Below, piece after piece: positions 7,903 to 16,455 of a stretch of DNA of 52,601 nucleotides. The DNA is from Candidatus Bipolaricaulota bacterium (lineage in GTDB: Bacteria > Bipolaricaulota > Bipolaricaulia > Bipolaricaulales > Bipolaricaulaceae): assembly GCA_014361015.1 (NCBI GenBank), contig JACIWJ010000004.1:1-52601 (forward strand), read 5' to 3'. Within the stretch, counting starts at the first letter, position 1. Each line of letters begins with the position of its first letter. Both the position numbers and the translations under genes were made by a program. The notes under the pieces were generated by a model. The model worked only from the letters and a program-made list of their open reading frames with translations, was not told the origin of the DNA and did not search any database.

Positions 7903-8292
7903 TCAGTCCTCTCCTTCGGTGAGCCACTCCTTGACGCGCGATTTGATCTTCTTCTCGATCCTCTCCCCCAACTCGTCCCAGTTGAGATCACCCTCCGCAC
8001 CCACCCAGCGGGCGAAGGCGCCCTTGATCTTTCGCTCGATGTCCCGACCGAAGTCCTCGCTGCGGCGCGCGGAACGCCAGCTCGTGCGGAACCTCCACCC
8101 CAGGCCGATTCCCGTCCAGGCGAGGAGGAGGATGATCATGAACCACAGCCCGCACGCCTGAAGGTAGGAGAGGGACTTTGCGAGCCCAAGGTGCCCGGCG
8201 ATGATGCTGTTCCAAAGCATCATGATGACCCAGGAGAAGAAGAAGAACGCGGCCACCCCGCCACCCGCGACCAGCCTCGTCAGCAACCTCAT
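7903..8292 (-). CDS. Small two-helix membrane protein
   Basis: 129 residues, family not recognised. Two hydrophobic helices (about 10-30 and 44-64) are followed by a charged, probably amphipathic cytoplasmic tail (FGRDIERKIKGAFARWVGAE and ERIEKKIKSRVKEWL). ATG at 8292 is preceded by GGGAGGTGG, and a TAGAAT -10 box lies at 8321-8326 on the minus strand. Its stop is only 3 nt from the convergent NfeD stop. Confidence 0.7.
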   Translation of the reverse strand: MRLLTRLVAGGGVAAFFFFSWVIMMLWNSIIAGHLGLAKSLSYLQACGLWFMIILLLAWTGIGLGWRFRTSWRSARRSEDFGRDIERKIKGAFARWVGAEGDLNWDELGERIEKKIKSRVKEWLTEGED

Positions 8293-8371
8293 CGGATCCA
8301 CCTCCCTCGAACACTTGCGCATTCTACCGCCTCGAGGCGCCTCGGTGCTGGTAAGGGCTCGACCGCGTTCG

Positions 8372-8485
8372 CCGGGAAAGCGGTTGCGTTCGCTGCCTCC
8401 GTGGCCCGGACGTTGTGTCCGACGGCTGTGCGGTGCAAGACCGTCGGGCATGGACCCGGCCGCTACAGCCGAACGCCTTTCCCGG
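8372..8485. ncRNA. Putative structured RNA (long bulged stem), identity unknown
   Basis: The two ends pair almost perfectly. CCGGGAAAG (8372-8380) pairs with CTTTCCCGG (8477-8485). After a 5-nt bulge, GCGTTCGCTG (8386-8395) pairs with CAGCCGAACGC (8466-8476). Inside, GTGGCC can pair with GGCCGC, and CCGACGG with CCGTCGG around a 15-nt loop. There is no protein in this gap and no SRP, 6S or tmRNA signature that I recognise. On the minus strand a TATCGG box ends 5 nt before the stem, which could be a promoter. Orientation and function are unknown; it could also be a processed 3' structure of the upstream minus-strand gene. Confidence 0.4.
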
Positions 8486-8499
8486 AAGCACCGATAGCC

Positions 8500-9705
8500 C
8501 TACGCGCGCCTGGGCCAGGCGATCCTCTTCCCCCCGAGGTAGTCGAGGAACCGCCCGAACGCGTCGCGGACCACCCGGTGGCGGAGGGGAAGCCCGCCCG
8601 GTTCCTTCCAGTACCCGAGGACCTGCAGGGTCTTTGTCTTCGCGTCGTAGCGGCCGTCGAACCTCCCCACGAACCGGTCCCGGTGGAGGACCGGAAGCAC
8701 GTAGTAGCCGTAGGTCCGTTGCGCGGGCTTCTTGTACACCTCCCAGGCGTAGGAGAACCCCCACACCTTGGCCAGGGCGTCCCGGCACCACAGGAGGGGA
8801 TCGAGGGGGGCGATCACCTTGGCGCGATCGTCCCATGCAGCCTTCTCCGACGCGCGGAGGAGCTTCGCCGCGTCAGGGCGGGCGTAGAACGGGGTGCGCA
8901 CGCCATCCACCCGCACCCGCGCCAGCTCCCCTTCCTCCACCATCCGCTCGGGCAGCCCGTCGGCCCGGGCCTGGCGCAAGGTCATCCACGTCTCGGCCGC
9001 CCCTCCGGCAGGAAGAAGGCCCACCATGTCCACCCTCTTGCGCAGCATGTGGCGGAGGAACTCCTCCCAGCTCGGCGTAGCCTGAGAGACGATGCTCTGA
9101 GGGATCACGCGTTCCGTGAGGTCGAAGTAGCGGCGGTAGTGCACACGATGAGAAACTGAGAGCAGACCTCGGTTCCACAGGACCTCGAGCGCCGCGCCAG
9201 CGGCCTGGGTCGTCTTCCACCCCCGGTGGGCACCCTGGGCCACGGAGAGCTTCTTGAGCTCCGCTGTGGATAGAGGTCCATTCTCCCGTACCGCCTCCAG
9301 GACAGCGCCCTTCGCCTCTGGATGGTCGCGGTCGAGGCGCTCCTCGCGGAGCCGTTCCCACCGCTCTCCGCCCGCGTCCATCAGCGCCCGGAAGTGGGGG
9401 AACTCCTCGATCGGGATCGCGCACAGCATCTTGTCCCAGTACTCGAACCCCAGCCGCTCGCGGTGCACGAGGTCGAGGAAGGTCCCCGGGTGCGTCCCGT
9501 CCACGCGGGACTGGAAGACGAGGTCGTGGTTGCGCCCCAGGATCGGGAGCGGATCGAGCTGCACCGCCCGGAGATCCGAAAACGCGGCGCGGATCCCCTC
9601 CTCTCCATCGGGGTAGTCCACCCCATGCAATCCCACCGCGGCGAGCTGGTACAGCCGCGCCTCGTCCTGCGACCAGTTCAGGCAGTTGACCCGATCGGCG
9701 CCCAT
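8500..9705 (-). CDS. Winged-helix DNA glycosylase of the YcaQ/AlkX type (HTH_42 family)
   Basis: About 401 residues, the usual length of the HTH_42 family that includes the interstrand-crosslink glycosylase YcaQ. The catalytic QxD-type motif is present in LRAVQLDPLPILGRNHDLVF (about 45-64). Further family blocks are YWDKMLCAIPIEEFPHF, PLDPLLWCRDALAKVWGF and YGYYVLPVLHRDRFVGRFDG. It probably removes bulky or crosslinked bases from DNA. ATG at 9705 follows a TAGGAT -10 box by 10 nt. No repair partner is adjacent. Confidence 0.88.
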   Translation of the reverse strand: MGADRVNCLNWSQDEARLYQLAAVGLHGVDYPDGEEGIRAAFSDLRAVQLDPLPILGRNHDLVFQSRVDGTHPGTFLDLVHRERLGFEYWDKMLCAIPIEEFPHFRALMDAGGERWERLREERLDRDHPEAKGAVLEAVRENGPLSTAELKKLSVAQGAHRGWKTTQAAGAALEVLWNRGLLSVSHRVHYRRYFDLTERVIPQSIVSQATPSWEEFLRHMLRKRVDMVGLLPAGGAAETWMTLRQARADGLPERMVEEGELARVRVDGVRTPFYARPDAAKLLRASEKAAWDDRAKVIAPLDPLLWCRDALAKVWGFSYAWEVYKKPAQRTYGYYVLPVLHRDRFVGRFDGRYDAKTKTLQVLGYWKEPGGLPLRHRVVRDAFGRFLDYLGGKRIAWPRRA

Positions 9706-9751
9706 GACCGTCGTGATCCTAGACGATCCCCGACCCCAAGGCCATGGCGAG

Positions 9752-9781
9752 TTGACTGCTCCCCGTCGCCCGGTGTACTGT
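9752..9781 (+). promoter_or_regulatory. Promoter of the lipoprotein gene
   Basis: TTGACT (9752-9757), 18 nt spacer, TACTGT (9776-9781). This is one of the best sigma70-type matches in the window, upstream of the AAGGGGGG ribosome binding site of the gene at 9803. Confidence 0.6.
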
Positions 9782-9802
9782 GTCCCACAAGGGGGGATCG
9801 GC

Positions 9803-10444
9803 ATGCGCAAGAGAGCTTGGTGTCTGTTCCTGATTTTGGCAGCGGTCGCGCTCGGGGGATGCAACCTGTTCGGCCCGTCCGGCCCGCAGCTTCTCTATGA
9901 GGAGCGGTTCTCCCAGGCCGAGGGGAACAGCTGGTTCGTTGGCGGAGGGGAGACGTACCGGTTTTGGATCGCCGATGGCAAGTACCACTACGAGAGCCAA
10001 CCGGAGGAATGGCATGCCGTGAAGAATTCCGCCGCCGGGCAGTTCGAGGACTTCGAGCTCAAGGTAGATGTGGAGCACATCACTGGGATCGAGACCAAGA
10101 CGGCTCTGTACATCATGTTCCGCATTGTGGACTGGAATAACTACTACCGGTTCATGGTGAGTCCCACAGGTACCTTCCGTCTCGAGAAGAGGGTTGCCGG
10201 CACGTGGACGACCCTCAAGGGGTGGACGGCCCACGACGCGATTCACACCGGACCTGGCACGAACAGGGTCGCGGTGAAGGCCAGTGGCTCCCAGCTCACG
10301 TTCTTCGTGAACGGGGAGCAGGTCTACCAGACCACTGATGACTCCCTGGTGGGGGGACAGATCGGCGTGGGGTGCGGCTCCTACGCGGAGAACACCACGC
10401 TCCACGCCACGTTCGACAACATCGAGGTCTGGTCGCTGCCGTAG
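9803..10444 (+). CDS. Exported lipoprotein with concanavalin-like lectin/LamG-type domain
   Basis: 213 residues. A lipoprotein signal peptide ends in a lipobox (ALGGC, Cys about 20). The mature part is beta-rich and resembles laminin-G/DUF1080-like jelly-roll domains: LYEERFSQAEGNSWFVGGGE near the start, IMFRIVDWNNYYRFMVSPTG in the middle, and HATFDNIEVWSLP at the end. Such domains often bind carbohydrate or sit on the cell surface. ATG at 9803 follows a purine-rich ribosome binding site (AAGGGGGG). Substrate is unknown. Confidence 0.8.
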   Translation: MRKRAWCLFLILAAVALGGCNLFGPSGPQLLYEERFSQAEGNSWFVGGGETYRFWIADGKYHYESQPEEWHAVKNSAAGQFEDFELKVDVEHITGIETKTALYIMFRIVDWNNYYRFMVSPTGTFRLEKRVAGTWTTLKGWTAHDAIHTGPGTNRVAVKASGSQLTFFVNGEQVYQTTDDSLVGGQIGVGCGSYAENTTLHATFDNIEVWSLP

Positions 10445-10589
10445 AGGGGGAAGCCCAGCTCGGCCGGGACGAGTGGGCCTAGGGAGTCTCCTCCCCTGGA
10501 GGTGGTCCCCTGCTCCGTCCGGAGTTCCCATTCTTGGAACAAAGATGGCCCACGTTGGCAACCAACGGGGCGGTCTCTGTACTTGTTCG

Positions 10590-10895
10590 GATGTCCCACA
10601 TCGTGAACGACCACGCCGGGAAGCTCGCCCTCAGCAGAGGGTCTCCCTCGCCGGCATCGACCCCAAGCTCCGCCAGTCCGGCCCCCTTCAGGGCCAGGTC
10701 CGGATGTCCAAGCAGGGCTCCTGCCACCTGCGCCGTGCCATCTACCTCGCCTGTCAGAAAGCGATGCCCAAGAGGCCTCTACGAACACCACCTTGCCCGC
10801 AGCAAGTCCCACCGCCACGCCCTCGGAGCGGTGATGAACCACTTCGTCCACGCCCTCTTCGCGATCGGAAGGGATAACCGGGCCCACGTCCCCTC
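10590..10895 (+). pseudogene. IS110-family transposase C-terminal relic
   Basis: Decayed fragment spread over two frames. The first frame (about 10600-10770) reads VSLAGIDPKLRQSGPLQGQV, then MSKQGSCHLRRAIYLACQ, matching the C-terminal IS116/IS110/IS902 pattern (AYAGLDP..RQSG...R..ISKRGS..LRRALYLAA). A frameshift follows, and a second frame (about 10775-10900) continues with GLYEHHLARSKSHRHALGAV and MNHFVHALFAIGRD, which is the family's extreme C-terminus. The catalytic DEDD N-terminus is missing, so the element cannot move. The rest of 10445-11278 shows no supportable gene. Confidence 0.7.
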
Positions 10896-11278
10896 GACCT
10901 CCTCATGGTTTGTTACAGTCGGGGGGAGAGTCCGGCGGTTGTTGCGTTGGGGGAAAACCCCGAATTGGGCACCGGGCTGCTCGCACAGGGCGCCGGGGAT
11001 CACGCCCCGGTGAGGCGAGGCCAGGGGATGGCCACGCTCCCCTCCCCTGGGAATGCGGAGTCGATCGCGTTCGGGGCCTCGGCTTCACCGCAGAGCTCGT
11101 CTTGGGCTACGCCGGGCTTGGACAGGACCGAGTGGTGCCGCGCCGGCCCATCGAGGACCCGCCCAGCGCCTGAGGCGGACGCCTTCGCGTGCCCGCACGG
11201 GAGGGGGTCCCGGCATCGCGTGCCGTCTCCCGGTACCATGGACCCCGGACGACGGGGTGCGCAGCGAGGAGGTGGAGC

Positions 11279-12427
11279 ATGAGGAGAGCAGCATGGACAG
11301 CGGTTGCGATCACCTCGGTCGCGGTCACGGCCCTGCCCGCGCCGGGGGTCGAAGCGCTGCGGCCGGAGATCGCCCTGAGCATGGAGGCCGGTGGGGTCGT
11401 CCGAATCCGGTCGTGGGTGACGCCGGTCGGGCCGGCGGGGTACCGCGACCGCCCGGCGGAGTTGCAGTGGATGCTCATGCCGGAGGGCGCATCGTGGCGC
11501 ATCGTCGCCGCGTTCGCCGAGGCGCTGACGCTCGACCCCGGCGAGGAGAGGATGTTCGTGGACTGGCGGATCCAGCTCCCCGGGGGCACGTACTCGCTCA
11601 CCTGGGGTGACCCCTGTGAGGGGACGATCGCCGTCTCGTTCTCGGTGGCTGAGGACGAAACGGGTTCACGCATGCTCACCGCGCCGGGGCGGTTCCTGTC
11701 TCCGTTGACCCCGTTCGCGGCCTCCCTCGCCGACGCGCCGGCGTGGAAGGCCGACCCCGAAGCGCGCCGCGCCGCGGCGTGGGCGCGGGCCGCGTGGGCC
11801 GAGGATCTGGCGGTGTGCGCGAGGAGGATCGAGGTCGTGGAGGTCCTCTCCCGCGAGTTCTCCGACACGAGCCTGGGGGTTCGCGAGCCGGGAATGTTCT
11901 ACGCCCAGGTGATCACCCCGGGGTTCGTCGTTCGCCTGGCGTGGCAGGGGCGGGCGGCCGAGTACCGGGTGGCGGGCGGGCGCATGGTGCGCGTTCCGGA
12001 TGTGCCGGCGGGCGAGGTCCCCGATGAGCTGTGGGTCGTCAACGTGTTCGCCTACCACGCAGGCGTGGATTCCCTCCTCCACGGCCACACGGCGTGCAGC
12101 CCCGATGCGGTGCTGCCCCTGGCCCGGCGGGTTCCGCTCACCGCCTGGCCCCTGGAGGCGGCCCTGCGCCTCCTCGCCGCCGGCGGGCTCGCCCCGTGGG
12201 AGGTCGCCGCCGGCTACTCGTCTGAGTTCCCCCTCCCTGGGGTGTCGCTGGAGGCGGTGTACGTCGAGGATGGCGTGGTGACGGTGGTCCTCGCCGACCC
12301 GGAGCATCGAACATCGGGCGGGGCATGCCGCACCGGGATCCTGCGCGCGCAGATCGAGAAGACCGCCCTCCAGTTCCCCGAGGTCGAGGAGGTGCGCATC
12401 CTCCCACCGGAGGCCCTTCAGCCGTAG
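11279..12427 (+). CDS. Exported GerMN-domain protein
   Basis: 382 residues with a signal peptide (MRRAAWTAVAITSVAVTALP). The middle region is unrecognised and contains a beta-rich portion (GMFYAQVITPGFVVRLAWQG). The C-terminal about 110 residues resemble a GerMN domain: PLEAALRLLAAGGLAPWEVA, then PGVSLEAVYVEDGVVTVVLA, and a terminal RAQIEKTALQFPEVEEVRIL. GerMN domains occur in envelope lipoproteins and spore germination proteins; nothing else here suggests sporulation. Start at 11279 is set by GAGGAGGTGG just upstream. It probably acts in the envelope; partner unknown. Confidence 0.75.
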   Translation: MRRAAWTAVAITSVAVTALPAPGVEALRPEIALSMEAGGVVRIRSWVTPVGPAGYRDRPAELQWMLMPEGASWRIVAAFAEALTLDPGEERMFVDWRIQLPGGTYSLTWGDPCEGTIAVSFSVAEDETGSRMLTAPGRFLSPLTPFAASLADAPAWKADPEARRAAAWARAAWAEDLAVCARRIEVVEVLSREFSDTSLGVREPGMFYAQVITPGFVVRLAWQGRAAEYRVAGGRMVRVPDVPAGEVPDELWVVNVFAYHAGVDSLLHGHTACSPDAVLPLARRVPLTAWPLEAALRLLAAGGLAPWEVAAGYSSEFPLPGVSLEAVYVEDGVVTVVLADPEHRTSGGACRTGILRAQIEKTALQFPEVEEVRILPPEALQP

Positions 12428-12509
12428 GACGCCCAAGGACGGACGCGCGCCCCGTGGGGATGGCCCGCGTGGCCTCGTGATGCGCGGACGAGATCGGATC
12501 TCCGCGGCA

Positions 12510-12947
12510 TCACCGGCCGCGCTGCTCGCCGGGACCGCGGTGGAGCGTGAGCTGGAGGGTCAGGTTTCCCAACGCAAGCTCGAAGGAGACGAACCCGCTC
12601 TGGAACGTGAACCCATCGGCAGTCCACAGGGCGCGGTCCCCTTGCCTCGCGAGGGCGGGCGCCCCGCCGGGGGAGCTCAACTGGAACGAGACTCCGGCGG
12701 TGACGTTCACCGGGCCGAGGCCGCTCCTGACCACAAGGGCGTGGTCGCTCACCCCGAGGGAGGAGGGATCGAACGCGCTGGTGAGGCGCCAGCCAGGGCC
12801 GGCCAGGTGGAGGGTGAAGGTGTTGGTCATCGAGGCCGTCCCTGAGGTGAACGTGAGTCCCGACGTCCACTGACCGGAGAGATCCAGGGCGAGAGCCGTT
12901 GAGCCCGCCACGAGCGCTGCCGCGCCGAGGATCCATACCCTGTTCAT
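12510..12947 (-). CDS. Orphan secreted beta-rich protein
   Basis: 145 residues with a clear signal peptide (MNRVWILGAAALVAGSTALA). The mature part alternates polar and hydrophobic residues (SGLTFTSGTASMTNTFTLHL, NVTAGVSFQLSSPGG, SFELALGNLTLQLTLH), consistent with amphipathic beta strands such as a small beta-barrel or beta-sandwich. No family recognised. ATG at 12947 has a good ribosome binding site (AAAGGAGG), and TATCAT (12966-12971, minus) is a likely -10 box. Divergent from the gene at 13061. Confidence 0.7.
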   Translation of the reverse strand: MNRVWILGAAALVAGSTALALDLSGQWTSGLTFTSGTASMTNTFTLHLAGPGWRLTSAFDPSSLGVSDHALVVRSGLGPVNVTAGVSFQLSSPGGAPALARQGDRALWTADGFTFQSGFVSFELALGNLTLQLTLHRGPGEQRGR

Positions 12948-13060
12948 GCCGCCTCCTTTGAACCCATGATAGCATGGGGAAGCGAGGCAGGCGAGGCGGT
13001 GCTCCCTCGCCGCCTCCCCCGGCCAGCTTGGGGTAGACTGCGCGACGGAGGAGAGGGCTC

Positions 13061-13507
13061 ATGCGCAAGATCTTCGTCGTCGCCGTGGCGCTCGTGACCG
13101 TGTCGGCGTTCGCAGCGCAGCCCGAGGATGCCGTTTTGCCCGAGTTCCTGGCCGGCACGCTCGGTGGCTACGCGGGAGCGGTGATCGGCGCGTACACCCT
13201 GTCGTGGGCGTTCGCTGCCGGTGCCACGGGCTGGGATGCCCTCGGCAGGGCGATCGTCGGGGCGTTCCTCGGCTTCACCGGGGGCACGATCGTGGGATCG
13301 AGCCTGGGGGTCATCGTGGCTGGATCGCTGCTGGGGATCGACGGCAACATCGGCCTGTGCTTCCTTGGGGCAGCGGCAGGGACGGGGGTTGCGTTCGGGA
13401 TCGGCCTCGCACTCAACATCTCCGAGACCTCTCTCCCCCTCGCCCCCCCCATCGCCGCGGCCGCCGCCACCGCTGGGTTCAACGCCGGCGCTCGCTCCCG
13501 CGAGTAG
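13061..13507 (+). CDS. Glycine-rich exported or membrane protein
   Basis: 148 residues, unrecognised. A signal peptide (MRKIFVVAVALVTVSAFAAQ) precedes a Gly/Ala-rich hydrophobic body (FLGFTGGTIVGSSLGVIVAG and similar), resembling the glycine-zipper segments of small envelope proteins. TAGACT (13034-13039) is a likely -10 box and GGAGGAG a ribosome binding site. It is followed 14 nt later by the zinc peptidase gene and is probably cotranscribed with it. Confidence 0.7.
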   Translation: MRKIFVVAVALVTVSAFAAQPEDAVLPEFLAGTLGGYAGAVIGAYTLSWAFAAGATGWDALGRAIVGAFLGFTGGTIVGSSLGVIVAGSLLGIDGNIGLCFLGAAAGTGVAFGIGLALNISETSLPLAPPIAAAAATAGFNAGARSRE

Positions 13508-13521
13508 AAGGGGAGACGCCG

Positions 13522-14229
13522 GTGCCAACCCCCTGGAGGATCCCCTGCTCGGTGGCCGCCCTGGCGACCACCCTCGCCTCATGTTTCCCCGCTCTCTCCG
13601 AACCGATCTCCGCTCCCCATCTCGCTGATATCCTCGCGCTCGGGGAGAACCTCGTGCAGAGCTATGTGGCCTGGGTTGTGCCCATCGCGGGCCCTCTCCC
13701 TGCACCACCGATTCTGTCTGTGCGCAACACCCCGAACCTCGCCTACTTCGACCCTCGCTCGAACCTGATCGTGGTCCCTTGCTGGCCGACCCTGACGGAC
13801 TCCCAGCAAGCGTTCTTCCTCTCCCTCACAGCCTCCGCCGAGGAGGCGGCGCTTCTGTTCGGCGAGCTCTTCAACTGGTTTCTCATCGCCCACGAGATGA
13901 CGCATTGGCTGCAACACGCGCTTGACCTCGGCGGAGACCCGTACACCAGGGAAAGGATGGCGAACGAGTGCGCGGTCGCGTTCTTCATGGAGAGCGAAGC
14001 CGCGGAGGAGCGACTGGTCGAGCTCGAACGGATCCTCGCCTATGCGCTGGATGGCCTGGCTGACCCCGTGCCGCCGGGGACCGACTCAGCGGCTTACTTC
14101 AACCTCCACTACCACGATCTAGCCCAGGATCCGGCGAAGTACGGGCACTTCCAGTTTCGCTTCATCACGGACGCCATCGCCCACCGGAAGAGCCTCCGCC
14201 TCGTGGACCTCCTCTCCGGCCAGAGCTGA
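13522..14229 (+). CDS. Exported zinc metallopeptidase-like protein (HEMTH)
   Basis: 235 residues from GTG at 13522, which follows AAGGGGAG. The N-terminus is signal-like (VAALATTLASCFPALS) and contains a possible lipobox-like Cys. The metal site HEMTHWLQH (His124, Glu125, His128) is followed by MANECAVAFFMESEAAEERL, in which a Glu could be the third ligand, as in gluzincins. The family is not named with confidence. It probably cleaves or remodels envelope proteins or peptides. Second gene of an apparent pair with the gene at 13061. Confidence 0.72.
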   Translation: MPTPWRIPCSVAALATTLASCFPALSEPISAPHLADILALGENLVQSYVAWVVPIAGPLPAPPILSVRNTPNLAYFDPRSNLIVVPCWPTLTDSQQAFFLSLTASAEEAALLFGELFNWFLIAHEMTHWLQHALDLGGDPYTRERMANECAVAFFMESEAAEERLVELERILAYALDGLADPVPPGTDSAAYFNLHYHDLAQDPAKYGHFQFRFITDAIAHRKSLRLVDLLSGQS

Positions 14230-14273
14230 ATCTGGGGACAACGGAGGGGGGGGGTCTGAGGCTCCGTGAGCGA

Positions 14274-14279
14274 TACAAT
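14274..14279 (+). promoter_or_regulatory. -10 box for the secreted protein at 14323
   Basis: TACAAT about 44 nt upstream of the chosen ATG at 14323. This leaves a short leader carrying the AAGGAGA ribosome binding site. Confidence 0.5.
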
Positions 14280-14322
14280 GAGGCGAGCGGATGTCAACTT
14301 GCGAGCCCTCAAGGAGACAGCG

Positions 14323-15081
14323 ATGAGAAGCCTCAGGACGGCAGTTCGGAGATGGTGCATCCTGACCCTGGCCGTAGTGGCCCTCGTCGGCGGCGCGGCC
14401 GGGGGGATGGCAGTGCCGGGGGAGGTGATCCTCAATCTTGCGAACAAGGCCGACCCAAGCGAGGATGGGGTCCCCACCTACGAGATCACGGCTGTGGTGT
14501 TCATGCGGGGGGCGGCGCCGATCTCCGTCCGCTCGTTCTACCCGTTCCTCCTCCTTCCCCCAGGAACGTCGCGGGAGTTCGGGCCGTTCGTGGTCGAGGA
14601 GGAACCGGACGCGCTGATTCTCCTCGGCCGACAGCGGTATCCTGGTCTGGATTGGGACTCCCTCGCCATCACGGTGAGCTCGCTCGTGTCTGGCATCCCC
14701 TACGAGGCGGGAGCGCTCCGGGTCGTGGCACGGCTCGCGCCGGATGGGGAACCCGAATCCACGGTCCTCACCGGGTACCTCCTCGCCGTGCGCCAGTTCT
14801 GGCGCTCGCGGAGCGAGGGGCCGCTGTACCTCCTCCAGACGGGGGAGTTCAACTCCGGATTGGAGGGCTTCTACGTCCTCGTCGGGGAACCGCGCTGGCC
14901 GTGGCTCGACGATCCATTGCTCCAGCCGCTCGTGGGAAAGGACGTCCGGGTCCGGGGACGGCTGATCCCGGCGGGGGAAGACGTTCCGCTCAGCGAGGAT
15001 CGGTCGGTGACCTACCCCTTGCCTGCGATCGTCGTCGACGAGATCGGCGAGATCGAGCTCTACGAGCGCTGCGGGTTCTAG
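14323..15081 (+). CDS. Orphan secreted protein
   Basis: 252 residues, no family recognised. A twin-Arg-containing but ordinary-looking signal peptide (RTAVRRWCILTLAVVALVGG, about residues 5-24) is followed by a beta-rich body. ATG at 14323 is preferred over the upstream in-frame ATGs because AAGGAGA sits 6 nt before it and the signal peptide begins there. A C-terminal stretch PLLQPLVGKDVRVRGRLIPA looks like a small OB-like or strand-rich domain. It ends 6 nt before the GH3-type gene, so the two may be cotranscribed. Confidence 0.7.
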   Translation: MRSLRTAVRRWCILTLAVVALVGGAAGGMAVPGEVILNLANKADPSEDGVPTYEITAVVFMRGAAPISVRSFYPFLLLPPGTSREFGPFVVEEEPDALILLGRQRYPGLDWDSLAITVSSLVSGIPYEAGALRVVARLAPDGEPESTVLTGYLLAVRQFWRSRSEGPLYLLQTGEFNSGLEGFYVLVGEPRWPWLDDPLLQPLVGKDVRVRGRLIPAGEDVPLSEDRSVTYPLPAIVVDEIGEIELYERCGF

Positions 15082-15087
15082 TCCCTC

Positions 15088-16233
15088 ATGCCCCCCTTTG
15101 AGCCGATGATGGGGCGGCTTCAGGCCCTCGTGACCCCGTGGCACGAGAGCGTAGCCGACCCAGTCGCGGCACAGGCAAGGGTCCTGGAGACGCTCCTCGC
15201 GTTCTACCGCGCGACGGGCTACGGCCGCGACCACGGGGCGGGGTCGGTGGGGAGCGTCGCCGACTACCGCAACGCGTTCCCGGTCGCCACCTACGAGGAC
15301 TACAAGCCCCTCATCGGCCGGGTGATGGCCGGCGAGGTCGATCTCCTCCTCACCGAACCACCGATCGGGTGGGCGATCACCCGCGGCACGACGCAGGGAG
15401 AGGAGAAGTTCATCCCGATGACGCCCACCGACCTCCGGATGCGCGTCTCGGCGGGGCGGGCGATGGTCAACTACGCGCTCGAGACGAGGCGGTTCGACCT
15501 CTTCGAGGGGGTGAACTTGAACCTCAACTTCCCATCCGTGGTGGGGACGGTGCGGATGGGGGATCGAGAGGTCGAGTACGGCTACAGCTCGGGGATCTAC
15601 ACGAAACACGTGTCCCGCGCGACCCCGATCCGCTCCGTGCCGTCACAGGACGAGATCGATGCTCTCGGTGGTGGGAAGACAGCCCGCGACTGGAACGCGC
15701 GGTTTGAGCTCGCCTACGAGAGGTGCCGGGAGGAGAACGTGACCCTCGTCGGCGGAGTCGCCCCGACGGCGATCCGGTTCGGCCGCTGGCTCAAGCGGGC
15801 CCACGGGGTGTACCCCAAGACGCTGTGGGAGGTCCAGATCATGACGCTGGGGAGCGTGCCCGGAATCAACACCCGCCTCGCACCGGTTCTGCATGCCCTG
15901 TACGGGCGGGCCGCGATCCGGGAGATCTACGGGGCGACGGAGGGGATGTTCGGCCAACAGATGGACGAGAAGCGCGCGTGGGTCCCCAACTACGACCTGT
16001 TCCTGTTCGAGGTGGAGACGAAACGGGGCAAGGTCAAGCTCCTCCACGAGATGAAACGGGGGGAAACGGGAACCCTCATCGTGTCCACACCGATCCTCGC
16101 CCGGTACAAGATCGGGGACCTCGTCCTCGCGCTGCGACCTCCCTACTTCCGCTGCATCGGCCGCGATCGACCGTGGACACCGCTCCGGTACCTGTGGGAC
16201 GAGCTCTCCACCCTCAACCTCGGCCGCCTGTAG
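15088..16233 (+). CDS. GH3-superfamily acyl-adenylating enzyme
   Basis: 381 residues resembling the GH3 branch of the acyl-adenylate (ANL) superfamily. Visible motifs are YEDYKPLIGRVMAGEVDLLL, the ATP phosphate-binding TRGTTQGEEKFIPMT (about 98-112), and REIYGATEGMFGQQMD with a second nucleotide-binding motif (about 277-292). Known GH3 proteins adenylate carboxylic acids and often conjugate them to amino acids; bacterial members are poorly characterised. It is shorter than plant GH3 proteins and seems to lack part of the C-terminal domain. No ribosome binding site is visible before the ATG at 15088. Confidence 0.8.
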   Translation: MPPFEPMMGRLQALVTPWHESVADPVAAQARVLETLLAFYRATGYGRDHGAGSVGSVADYRNAFPVATYEDYKPLIGRVMAGEVDLLLTEPPIGWAITRGTTQGEEKFIPMTPTDLRMRVSAGRAMVNYALETRRFDLFEGVNLNLNFPSVVGTVRMGDREVEYGYSSGIYTKHVSRATPIRSVPSQDEIDALGGGKTARDWNARFELAYERCREENVTLVGGVAPTAIRFGRWLKRAHGVYPKTLWEVQIMTLGSVPGINTRLAPVLHALYGRAAIREIYGATEGMFGQQMDEKRAWVPNYDLFLFEVETKRGKVKLLHEMKRGETGTLIVSTPILARYKIGDLVLALRPPYFRCIGRDRPWTPLRYLWDELSTLNLGRL

Positions 16234-16455
16234 ATCCGACAAGCTCCCGCCGCTGGGGTCGCAGAGAACGCAGGGGAACACCGTTGTCCGCGGTGCGTCA
16301 TTGGTGGGGCATCATTCATTACGCCATGGTCCGGGGTCCCGGATTCTCGATGCCCTGTTCCCAGACTGCCAAACCGCGAATGGGGGGACCGTCCGGCCGC
16401 TCTGCTCGGCGCGCTCCGCGACCGCGGGGGGAGGCCGGATGGTAGGCGGTCTGGG

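Noticed and set aside
8372-8485. Structured region as SRP RNA, 6S RNA or tmRNA
   Set aside because: The conserved SRP apical GGAA loop, the 6S central bubble and the tmRNA tRNA-like ends are not visible, so no known class was assigned.
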